NCBI RefSeq assembly: GCF_002999335.1
Contig: NW_020312192.1
Location: forward strand, 186,001 to 250,000
DNA from: Cyclospora cayetanensis
Taxonomy: Eukaryota > Apicomplexa > Conoidasida > Eucoccidiorida > Eimeriidae
Direction: 5' to 3'
Length of the DNA: 64,000 nt
Shown: in pieces, positions 35,117 through 44,551 of the stretch
Numbering within the stretch: position 1 is the stretch's first letter
How the letters are laid out: the number at the start of each line of letters is the position of its first letter
Translations under genes and position numbers: made by a program
Notes under the pieces: model-generated
Told to the model about the DNA's origin: nothing
Seen by the model: only the letters and a program-made list of their open reading frames with translations
The model's database searches: none

Positions 35117-38100
35117 TTAGGAGCCCCTGGAAACGCGTTCGATGCGAGAAATGACAACTCCATCGGGTTCCTCACAGACTGCCCTATGCTGCGGTGAACG
35201 CGCGCGCCGCTCGAGATTCGAAGGCTTTTGATGCTGGCGCTTTGCCGCCACACCCCTTAGAGCCCTCCTCTTCCTGCTTGCTGGTATGGCGGCCCCCTGC
35301 CTCGCTTTCTGTTGAGGGCCCTTCTTGTGGTTTCCCTCTTTGCTCTGCTGTTGCTGCATCCGCTGTGCAACCTGTGGCTCTGCAACCCTGCAGATCTGGC
35401 ATGAGATGCCGGCCCCCAGCAGCCGCACAAGCCAGCACCTGACAGACAGACGAGCAGCACAAGCGAGCATTTGATATATGGGCTTCGCGCGAGAAGGATC
35501 TACATTTGACAGGTACGAAGAAAGCAGGCTCCAGAGGAAGACTGCGCTTCCAACTCAGGAAAGTCAACCGCCGGCAAACAGCACTTTGGATGCACCCGTA
35601 CTGGCTAAACACCTACTTGTTAGCCACAGGTCTACTGGGAATCACAGAACTGCAGCAATTTTCACGTCAAGAATCAGGTGGAGCGCAGACGCGTAGATAC
35701 AAGCCCCTCAATTCCACAAACTCGAAAATGCCTACAGATAGCCCTTTTGCCATACTGGGGGTCACCTACTTTTGTTTATCCGAGAGGGAATCTCTGGGGC
35801 CCTTCACCTCCACAAACATCACTTCCAACTCGGTGTGCTCACCCTGCGCCACGCCATCATCCTTCTGCTGTCCGTACTGTCGCATCTGCTGCTGCTGCTC
35901 TGGCCTTTCTTCCTCTGGCATCGCAGGCTGCTGCAAATGCTGCTCCAGCTGCTGAATGAGCTGCTGCTGCTTAGGCCTCCAAAGAATAAGGTCGGGAAGG
36001 CCGGAAGACCAGCTTCTGAAGTCTTCCTCGAAAAGGCCAAAGATCACAGCAAGTGAGGGCCCCCCAATCGCTGCAGCAATGCGCGCATAAAACTCCCCAC
36101 ATGCCGATACTGCATCCTGCTGCTCCTCCGGCTGCTTTTGCTGAAGGGGCTGCTGCTCCTGCTGCTGCCCCAGCCCAGTATCCGCATCCTCAGAGGGAGT
36201 GAACTCGTCCTCTGCGTCACCTCCACCCTCCACGTGATCCTGGCATCCCTTTGCTCCCTCCCTCCATCTGTGCTTTGGCGTCGGCTCTTGCTGTTGATCG
36301 TCGTCTGCCATTGTATAGCCCCCGTCAGCAAGGGCTTTCCACACCCAGCAGACGCCTCGGATGGGCTGTCCATACACCGCAGCAACGGCAGTCTTCACAA
36401 GTGCATGCACTTCGCTGCGGCTGCTTTGGCGCAGCTGCTGAAGCAACAGCTGCTGCTGCTGTTGCTGCTCCGGCAGCAGCAGGGGCTGCTCAGCAGGGTC
36501 CATAGACGGTAGGAAGGCGACAGCAAGGCCATCGTCCTCAATCACAGCAGCCTTCTCGTGAGGCTCCTGCTGCTGCCGCTGCTGGTCCTCTTGCAGCTTT
36601 ACAAGCTGCTGCACGAGAGTATCTCCACCGTACTGCTGCTGCTGTGCTGCAGTGATAATTAGGAAGATAGACCGTAGGCACGTTCCCTCATCATGGGCCC
36701 CTCTCCAGCCTCCCAGCATGCAGTAATGCTGCAACGCGAGCTGTTCGACCCGCAACACCACCCCATCCCACCCAAAAAACACGCTGCTTCGTCCTGCTTT
36801 TGCTGCTGCTGCGAGAGGACGAGCAGCGACAACAGCTACAGGCAGCTGCTGTTGCAGCAGCTGCTGCTCGCGGTACTCTTGCAGCAATGTGTCATGCACG
36901 TCGAGAGGCAGCAGCTCCAAAAATGCATGTTCATGCTCCTCCTCCTCCTCCTCCCCCTCCTTCCCCTCCTTCCCGACCTGGCGTTTGCTGATCATATCCT
37001 TCCTCCCTGAAGTGTCCGATGCCCTCCGCCGCTTCCCCCGAGAGGAGCCAGACACAGAGGACTCTTTCTTCTGCTCCCTCCTGCGCACAGTACGTCGCAG
37101 AGAGCCTTTGCTATCGCTGCAGTCGCTGCTGCTGCTGCTGCTGCTGTCCCAAGTGTCACTGCTGTGATTCCCTCGAGTGCGCTGCTTTGTTCTTGCGGGG
37201 GCTTCCTCGAAGTCGCTGCTGTCAGAGCATAGCAGCATCTTATGCTGCTGCTGTAATTCCTGCTGCAGTGCCTGCTGCTGCAGCTCTTCCCAGTGTGTTG
37301 CAAGGCCCTTGCGGTGGATGGACGCCGCGGCCTTTATCAGACGTCTTGCTACTTCATGCCTGTCAGCCTTCCTGATTGCGCAGCCCTCCCTGAGGCAGCG
37401 GACGGCCTGCACCACCGCCCGCTGATGCTGCTTGAGGTGCTGCAGCAACAGCACCGTAAGCCGATTGAACCACTTGCCTATGCGGTGTCTGTATACCCCA
37501 ATCTGCTGCTGCCGCTCTGGCGTAGGCTGTGATGGGGGTTGCTGGCTACTGCTGTGGTTGTAGGTCTCAGAGTCAGTGCCAGCAACGCCTCCCGCTGCTT
37601 CTACTGAGGCTCCTGCTATACCAGATGGAAACGAGTGCAGATCATGAAGCCGCAGCAGCAACAACAAGCGGGATACAGCAGCTTCATGCTGCCGCCGCTG
37701 CTCCAGCAGCTGGATAGACTGCCATAGAACCGAAGCCCACGCGTAGGCAGCACAAAAGCGCTGCAAGTACAGGCCCGTGGCTGATACTTTTGCGTCTGTG
37801 CCTCCTGCTGCAGCAGCTGGCCTACCTGGGGAGACGCCACACGCTGAACCTTCGGCACAGCCGATACAGCAGCCCTTGGAATTTTTATCCTTGCTATCCC
37901 GCCGGTTCACCGTCGCTATTGCTGAAGAAGATGACGATGCTGCATCCGCCGCAGCAGCGCAGCCTTCCTTAAGTGCCTTCTCCTTCTCGCGTATGTGCGT
38001 ACAGAGGTAGCGCTCTGCAGCAGCGGCAAGCTGCAAGGCCTCTCCCTCTGCCGCTGCGTCTCCTGATCCTGCCGGCTTTCCTGCATCACTGACGGCAAAC

Positions 38101-40466
38101 GCCATCCTGAGCTCTGCCAGAAGCGCGGCAGCATACTCCGTCAGCTGCTGCCGACTCCCTGTTGCTGTTGCCTCTGCTGCAGCACCAAAGACGCGCTGAT
38201 GCACACAGCTGCAGCAGCTGCAGTGCCATACAGGCAGCAGACACAGACGATTCGTGGGAAACTCTGCTGCAAGTCCTCCGTCTCCCGTGCCTGCTGCTGT
38301 TTCTGCAGCTCCTCCTGTAGCTGCGCCTCCAGGCCTGTCTGCTACGCTTACTATTGGCCCCTCGCTTGCTTCCCCCTCGGCTGTCGCCAACACCCTACAG
38401 CGAACACGGCAGCTGCCGCTGCTGGCGCTACACGAATTGCTGCTGCAGCCGCCAACGTTCAAGTAGACGCAGGGGCTAAAGGTAGAGCTGCAACTGTCCG
38501 TGCTGCCAGTCTGCTGCTCGTCTGCCTTGTGGGGCGCGTCCTCGGCCTGCTGCTGCTGGACTCCATCCACCTGCGAAGCGCAAATCTGCGTTGGCTGTTG
38601 TGGCCGCTGCTGCAGCACGTGGCGTGGCAGTCGCCTCAGCTGGAGGTCTACAAGATGTGAGACCCGCTGGACTGCTGGTAGGATCGCAGCGCATGCAAGC
38701 GCTAATAGTTCTGTCTCTTGCTGTTGCGCTCGGCGGTGCTGCATCTGCTGGAGCAGCTGCCCTGCTGCCGCGACAACATAGCCGGGTGCTGTTGCTGCAG
38801 GAGGCCCCAGAGCTGCCGCATGTGGGACGTGCGTTGCTAAAAAAGCAACACGCAGGGATTGCAGCAGCAGTTCCTGGTGTTGCAGCTGAGCTAGGCAGCC
38901 ACAAACTCGCACAACCCCCGCTCTGATGCATCTGATCGCGACAGCAACGGCGGCGGGTACCGCCGAGGTCCTCTCTAGTCGCCTAGAGGCCCCTACGGCA
39001 GACACAGAAGGCCTGAAGAAGTCTTCTAGCCGCCTGCTGCTGATGCTACTACTGTTGTTGCTGCTCCCATTGTTGCCGTTGTTGCTGCTTCTGCACGTTT
39101 TATGGCCAGAGGCGAGACCCTGCAGAAACGCGAGCGTCTCTTTTCGCGTTCGTGGCTTGGCGGTGGGGGACCAGGAGTCTCGAAAGGGACCGAGGGCCTC
39201 AAGAGCCTCCTCTGCAATGCCCTTAAGCTCTGCAGCCGAAAGACAGAGGAGCGCACTACTCCAAGCGCAGGCACATACACCGTCGACAGATACGACACAA
39301 TGGCCGCATAGAGTTTCTGCATTTTCTGCTGCTCCTGCTGCTGTTGGCGGTACTGACTGGGGAACCCACAGCACCAGCAAGCCACGATCTTTCAGCTCCC
39401 GCAATGCGCAAGCCGCATGCGGCAGTTCTCGAGCAACGCGTAGCAGCTGAGGTACCCGTAACCATTGACAACCGCAGGCGCCACTGCTGTTTCTGACTCG
39501 GCGTATGGCGGCAATCGGTAGATCTGGCGAAACACTGAGACGCAACAAATGTAATACAATACGCGAAAGCAACAACTGACCACCAGGACTCAAGGCCTCC
39601 AGTACCACTTCTTCTGGCCCGCCGTCCAACGCCAAGTGCGTTGCTGCTTCTCTTGCTGCTTCTGTTGGTGTTTCTGTTGCTGCTTCTCTTGCTGCTTCTG
39701 TTGGCGTTTCTGTTGCTGCTTCTCTTGCTGCTTCTGTTGGTGTTTCTGTTGCTGCTTCTCTTGCTGCTTCTGTTGGTGTTTCTGTTGCTCCTTCTCTTGT
39801 TGCTTCTGTTGGTGCTTCGGGTGACGGTTCTGCCGTCTCTGCTTTGTGCGAAGATGTTGCGGCAGCGGCCGCTGGAAGCCCTAGGAGTTGTGCCAACCTG
39901 CGGATACAGCGGAGCTCTAGGGGCAGCAGCAGGTGCTGCAAGTGCCCCACCGCAGCTGCAACGCACAGGCGTAGAGGCAGACAGAATCGCAGTGTCTGCA
40001 GAGGCCTGCTGCTAACGGCGGCTACAGGAATCCCGGCTGCAGCACAGGCGATGGCCACAGGATCTGCTGGGGCTGCTGCTGTGGCAACAGCATCGTTCTT
40101 TGCAGCTGTTGCAGGAGGTTTTTTCCAGGGAAGGATACGCTTGCCGGGCTCAGAGGAAGCGGCCTGCTGCACCTCATTGAGGTACTGAGACTTAAGCGCC
40201 GAAGAGTGTCCCTCAAGCTCGGAGGCCTGGGGTTCACCTTCGGTAAGGTCGATCACCAAAGCGGGAGGCTGTTGAGATGCCCCCCTGGGAATTTCGGTTG
40301 TTTCTAAAGAAACTCTTCCGGCGCCACCCTCATTGCGCGCCTGTGGCCGGCTGCAGAAGAAGTCTTTCAGAGAACTCTGACAAGCTCGGCCTCTACTGCC
40401 CCCGTTGTGTGCAGATCCCGGGGGGCCGCTGCTGCTACTGCTAGCCCGTCTACTACGCCAAGGCAT
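35117..40466 (-). CDS. FAN1: FAN1-type structure-specific DNA repair nuclease
   Basis: FAN1 is a nuclear 5'-flap endonuclease and 5'-3' exonuclease acting at interstrand crosslinks. Two exons, 40466-35770 and 35438-35117, join AAG|GTAGGT..TGTCAG in phase; 1672 residues, well above the roughly 1000 of human FAN1. The core is recognised in order: a helical middle region (WFNRLTVLLLQHL, about residues 990-1000), FFGWDGVVLRVEQLALQHY near 1225 and the VRR-NUC domain with GLPDLILW near 1485 and VEVKGPRDSLSDKQ near 1550. Exon 2 starts with CWLVRLLGAGISCQICRV, completing the domain. The metal-binding Asp (PDL) and Glu/Lys (EVK) are intact. Residues 30-37 (QSSLKDFF) match the PCNA-binding PIP-box; RRLEDFF near 480 is similar but lacks the Gln. 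No ubiquitin-binding zinc finger is evident. The extra length is low complexity: a 12-residue repeat near 212-277 and many Gln and Ala tracts. It is head to head with NOP10. Confidence 0.9.
39640..39826 (-). repeat. 36-base tandem repeat coding for a 12-residue unit in FAN1
   Basis: About five copies of a 36-base unit encode EAAREAATETPT-type 12-mers at about residues 212-277 of FAN1. The first copy is variant (EATREGATETPT) and the last is cut after EAAREAAT; the middle copies are nearly identical. The period is a multiple of three, so copy-number change keeps the frame. Confidence 0.85.
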
Positions 40467-40992
40467 TACCTTTAGTACCTCGCGTGCTTTCCTTGCGCCC
40501 CTGCAGTAAGGATTAAGAGTGTCGGTTTGCGGTCTAGGGATTGGTGGCGGCGCGTAGTAGGGTTATGTGCACGAGGGCTAACGGCGTGCCTACTACTACA
40601 GAGGAGCAGCCACCAACAACGCCTAGAGAGTGGAGCAGAGAGAGACAGGATTTGAGGAATGGAGTTCTTTAAAGGGGAATCCGTTAGCCAAATACACTAA
40701 ATATTCGTAGGAAGGCGCCCAAAGCGGCAGGGCTCAGGTAGGGAGGGGCTTTAATGGCTTTGTCGTAGGCTGGTAGAGAGGGCCCCGCTGTGGGGCTGCA
40801 TCGCTCTACGAGGCCGCCGAGCTTCTTCTGGCTCAAGGCTGTGGCTTTAACACCTGCCTGCATGTTTACTGTTTTCGTACCATAAGGAGAAGGAAGATCG
40901 CTTGCCTCTCTCCTCAGTTTTCGGCCACCTGAGACCCCCGATTCTACGGGCCTAGAGTCTATCAAGCCTAGGGCTCTGAAGGCTCGTCCAAG
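40467..40992. other. Bidirectional promoter region of FAN1 and NOP10
   Basis: 526 bases between the divergent start codons of FAN1 and NOP10. A 93-codon minus-strand frame at 40684-40965 (MIDSRPVESGVSGG at its start) has no recognisable feature. It could be chance or a small gene; I leave it uncalled. Confidence 0.55.
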
Positions 40993-41392
40993 ATGTATCT
41001 CCGGTATTACCTGAACGAGAAGGGGGAGAGAGTCTACACCCTTGATGTAAGCCTAACAACGAGATCTGCTCCAAGATTCAGAACGTGCAGCTCTAGGCTC
41101 CCTCTACTAGTATCCTGGCCTGCCGAAACGGGGCCATTGTACACCCGCCCCTTCCACGTTCCCGTCATTTGTTGCTTCCGTGTAGCCTACGTCATTTCGC
41201 AAGCTTTTTGCACCGCTGAGCGTGTGACGTGTGTTATGTGGTCCTCTGCAGAGTCACTCCCCCTCCGGCCAGCCAACCCTCTCAGCACACCCCCCCCGCT
41301 TCTCGCCTGACGACAAATTCTCTGCCCAAAGGGTACAGCTCAAGAAACGCTTTGGACTGTTGCCAACTCAAAAACCGCCTCTCGAGTACTAA
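40993..41392 (+). CDS. NOP10: H/ACA ribonucleoprotein subunit NOP10
   Basis: NOP10 is a small subunit of the box H/ACA complex that, with dyskerin, GAR1 and NHP2, pseudouridylates rRNA. Two exons, 40993-41046 and 41252-41392, joined by GTAAGC..CTCTGCAG at phase 0. The product is 64 residues, the same length as human NOP10. It starts [18 protein letters not shown], continues [20 protein letters not shown] over the junction, and ends [16 protein letters not shown]. These match the family from end to end, including the SAHPxRFSPDDK core. Eukaryotic members lack the zinc-binding cysteines of archaeal ones, and none is present here. Each exon is below 50 codons, so a length filter misses the gene. 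Confidence 0.96.
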
Positions 41393-43027
41393 AGGAGGCA
41401 ACGGAGGCTTCTTCAGACCGCAATGGGGGTCGTAGACGCGTTCTGGCGTAATTCCTAGGAGGGGCTTTTTCAGGGCTCTTTTAGTTTCCACAGGGTGGTG
41501 GCGGTGAGCCTTTCGAGCGTTCCCAAAGGCTTAGGACGATGTTGGGGGCCTCAGGGTACAAACTGTGATAAGTAGGAGTCTTGTGGAGCCGCGCGTAGGG
41601 CCTCCTTTGCCCTCTTTCTACGGCATTTCAGGGACGAAGGGGGTTTCGAGGGACAGAGAGATTGCACAAGCGTCGCACTCGCGGGGATGGGCCTCTGCGG
41701 CTTTCACAGCACCTCTACACTTTATGGGGCATGCGAGGGCTCACTGAGGGAGCTGCTGCCTCCGTACCGGTGGCTCTAGAGGGGATCAAAAAGCCAGGGG
41801 CAGATTAATGACATGACGGAAGAAGAGGCCATGCTCTTCTTTGCAACGGGTCTCAAAGGAATTTTGGGGATCAAGGCAAGGCCCCTGGCGGATCTCTGTT
41901 CCTCCGAGAGGACTAACAGGTTACTGGCGTTTTTGTGTACCTGCGATTTACCTGCTTTAACTGAGTAACACGCATCTACTAGGGCTTGTAGTTAAACCTC
42001 CACTCGCTGCCCGCATGCAGGGTTTGCTATTCCACTTGCATGCGGGTAGCTGTTTGAATACTGAACCCACTAGGACGATACACCTCTTAGGGGTGTGAAC
42101 ACAGATCTTTGATAGATACCACAGGCCCCCCCCATATACGGTGCCCCTGAAGACCAGATGTTGGTGTCCACGAACTGTACAAACAAGCCCATTGCCAAAC
42201 GAGGGGCCTGCGTTCCCCTAACACGCGAGGGTCACTCTGCTAGCAGCAGGGCCTCCACAGAGTGATATACGGTTGCGCGTGCGTTCATTCGCGGGGCTCT
42301 AGTTCTGCACGTCCCTAACCATCGGTCTGCATGTATCCATGTACCTCTACCGAGGTACGGGAGAATGTACGTCTTTGTGTTGTGGCCTGTTGGCAAAGGG
42401 CGACTTTCTGGAGGTTTCCACGTGTGAGAACACCGCCTCTCGGCTGCACGTGCGATCCCCCAGTGCTCTAGCAGGAAGCTTATGCGTAAAGTCTGCCGTG
42501 CTGCTGGCACGTATCCCCGCAGTTGGTTAGGGTCTTTAGAGAAAGGCCGACGGTGGCATCACACCGGGATGGCCATCACACAGACAAGAATGTCCGGAGC
42601 ACTTTCACCGCCCGTCAAGTCTATGTCTGTGCCAGTAGGCTCACGTAAAAATGCCCCCTTTGCGATAGATCCATACACGCATACTGGCAAGCACAGGGGC
42701 TCCACAAGGCTGTTTGACAAGGGCCTCCTTTTGGCATGAGCCCCTCATGAACTACATAAGCCTAAGGACGCAAAGATATTTCCCCCCTGCGCTCTCAACA
42801 GGCGACGCCTTAGGGGTCTGGAGGGCTCCCCAGGACCGTTGCAAGCTTCTGTTGGGTAGGTAATTGCAGTCACAGTTCCCATTTAGAGCTCTCTCCGCAC
42901 GCTACTCCCTGGGTTCCTCCGGTGGCTCTGAACTGCTAGATCCCTCCAAGACCGGACGGCCCTGGGCTTGCTGAAGGGAAGCCTCACTGTGTTGCTCTCG
43001 AGAGAATAGAGCCCCACCTAGAGCCCT
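41393..43027. other. Region with possible unassigned exons downstream of NOP10
   Basis: About 1.6 kb without a recognised gene. Splice-like pieces on the plus strand are notable: one at about 41495-41556 bounded by TTTCCACAG and CAGG|GTACAA, one starting at 41632 after a strong CATTTCAG that joins it in phase, and a 41813 ATG frame beginning MTEEEAMLFFATGLKGILG. I could not join all three into one frame. The rest (42000-43027) shows only short chance frames. Confidence 0.35.
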
Positions 43028-44551
43028 CTACGGGCCCCCCCGCACGCATTCAAGGTATTCCAATATCTTACTAGCAACAATGGATGCGGCGAAAAGCGCT
43101 CCCAGCCTGTGATTTCCAGCAAATGCTCGCGCGCATGCAGCCCCGTTCCCTAGGTCTGTCTTCCATAGGGTTCTCGCAAGCCAGCCACAGCAGCACAGCA
43201 CCCCTATATAGTAGGGCTCAGGGACGCCTAGAGGGGCCCCCGCAAGAGTCCAGAACACCCCTTGGGCAAGGATGGCTAAGGACCCCCATAAACGAGTCCC
43301 CCGGGGGCCCCAAGTAAGCGCAGAGGACCGAATTCCCATCTTCTTGTCATCCCGTACGTCTTGGAAGGCGTACAACGTGTCATAGGTGAGCGTCCACAGG
43401 GCACACCCCACATATAACCACACAGGGGTCCACTCTACTGGCAGGAGAGGCGAACTTCTAGATGAGAAAAACCATGGCGTGGAAGGTGAAGAAGGCGCAC
43501 AGGCAGGAGATGGGGCAGGGATCGATTCGTCTGCCCCTTTTGCTGAAGAAAGGGGCTCTACAGCGAGCGGGGTCCCATGGGAAGGCTTTCCAGGCCCCAG
43601 ACGAGAGCCACCGAGTATTGAAGGCATTCCGTAAGGCCCCAAAATTGCAGCCCATCCGAAGAGAGCCCCCCAGCTGAAGGTAATTCCTAAAAAAAGCTGA
43701 GGCAGAGCGAATATCCTCTTCAGGGACGGATACACCGCAACGAACAGAAGAGAGGCGAGTCCCGTGCCCACGGCATATTCGTTGAACTGCAACAAAACCC
43801 CTAAAGAGGGCACGAGGAGCGCCCCCAGCGCCCCTAGGGCCCCCCGAACCCCAAGGGTCCCGGAAGCGAGGGGCCTTTTCCGAGTCCTCTCCACACCTCG
43901 ATCGAGCTTCCTATCCCACAAATCGTTTACCACGCAACCAGCGCTCCTCATTAGGAGTGCGCCTACACCGCAGAGGCAGAGAGAAGAGAGGGCACTCCGC
44001 CACACGGAAGGCATCCAGGATGGAGCGTCCTCCGCGTTCTCATCGTCCTGCTGCTCCTGTTCACCTTCAAGTTTTGCAGTACCCCAAGCAGCAGCCCCGA
44101 TGAGGGCAGCTGCTGAAGGCTGCGCCACTGCAGCTTTCGCTGCGGCTGCTGTTGCTCCTCCAGCAGATACGGGAGTCGCCAAACAAATCGAGAATACGCA
44201 CGGCCAATATAACAGCCAAGTCCCTACAGGTGCGTGCAGCCTAACTAAAGACGCATAGGGAGCCCACCAGGGGCCATTCCTGTTTCTGAGGGAACCCTGC
44301 GAAGCCTGTTTCGAGCAGCTAGGGCCCTCAGGCCTGCAGGCTCGGTTAGGGGTAGAGTAGGATATGCGATCGACCGAGAGAAATCTGCACTCAGTGAATA
44401 GAGCCGGGGGAGAGGCCGCTGAGGGGGCGACCAGGATGGTCGGCTTGGGGGCCCCCATACAGAGAGCTGGGACCCGTCGGGATCCTGCGATGCACTGCTT
44501 GATAGAGCTAAGCGGCCAATGCCTTAGGGATCTCTGGAATGCTCCAAGCAT
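43028..44551 (-). CDS. COQ2: 4-hydroxybenzoate polyprenyltransferase (ubiquinone biosynthesis)
   Basis: An inner-mitochondrial-membrane UbiA-family enzyme that joins the polyprenyl chain to 4-hydroxybenzoate, the committed step to ubiquinone. A single frame of 507 residues with no intron. The first 90 or so residues are Arg/Ser/Ala-rich, as in a mitochondrial targeting peptide. WAPYASLVRLHAPVGTWLLY is the usual family start. The first Asp-rich motif reads NDLWDRKLDRGVERTRKRPL near residue 210, and the second is YAFQDVRDDKKMGIRSSAL near 393, both intact. About seven to nine hydrophobic spans lie between and after. Two low-complexity inserts are seen: an Ala-rich one plus EGEQEQQDDENAED at about 130-175, and a Ser/Pro-rich one near 320-365. 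It is convergent with NOP10 across 1.6 kb. Confidence 0.95.
   Translation of the reverse strand: MLGAFQRSLRHWPLSSIKQCIAGSRRVPALCMGAPKPTILVAPSAASPPALFTECRFLSVDRISYSTPNRACRPEGPSCSKQASQGSLRNRNGPWWAPYASLVRLHAPVGTWLLYWPCVFSICLATPVSAGGATAAAAKAAVAQPSAAALIGAAAWGTAKLEGEQEQQDDENAEDAPSWMPSVWRSALSSLCLCGVGALLMRSAGCVVNDLWDRKLDRGVERTRKRPLASGTLGVRGALGALGALLVPSLGVLLQFNEYAVGTGLASLLFVAVYPSLKRIFALPQLFLGITFSWGALFGWAAILGPYGMPSILGGSRLGPGKPSHGTPLAVEPLSSAKGADESIPAPSPACAPSSPSTPWFFSSRSSPLLPVEWTPVWLYVGCALWTLTYDTLYAFQDVRDDKKMGIRSSALTWGPRGTRLWGSLAILAQGVFWTLAGAPLGVPEPYYIGVLCCCGWLARTLWKTDLGNGAACARAFAGNHRLGALFAASIVASKILEYLECVRGGP

Noticed and set aside
39641..40015. 124-codon Leu-rich plus-strand frame that looks like a membrane protein
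   Set aside because: Antisense reading of the 36-base repeat in FAN1; the hydrophobicity is an artefact of CTG and CTT codons.
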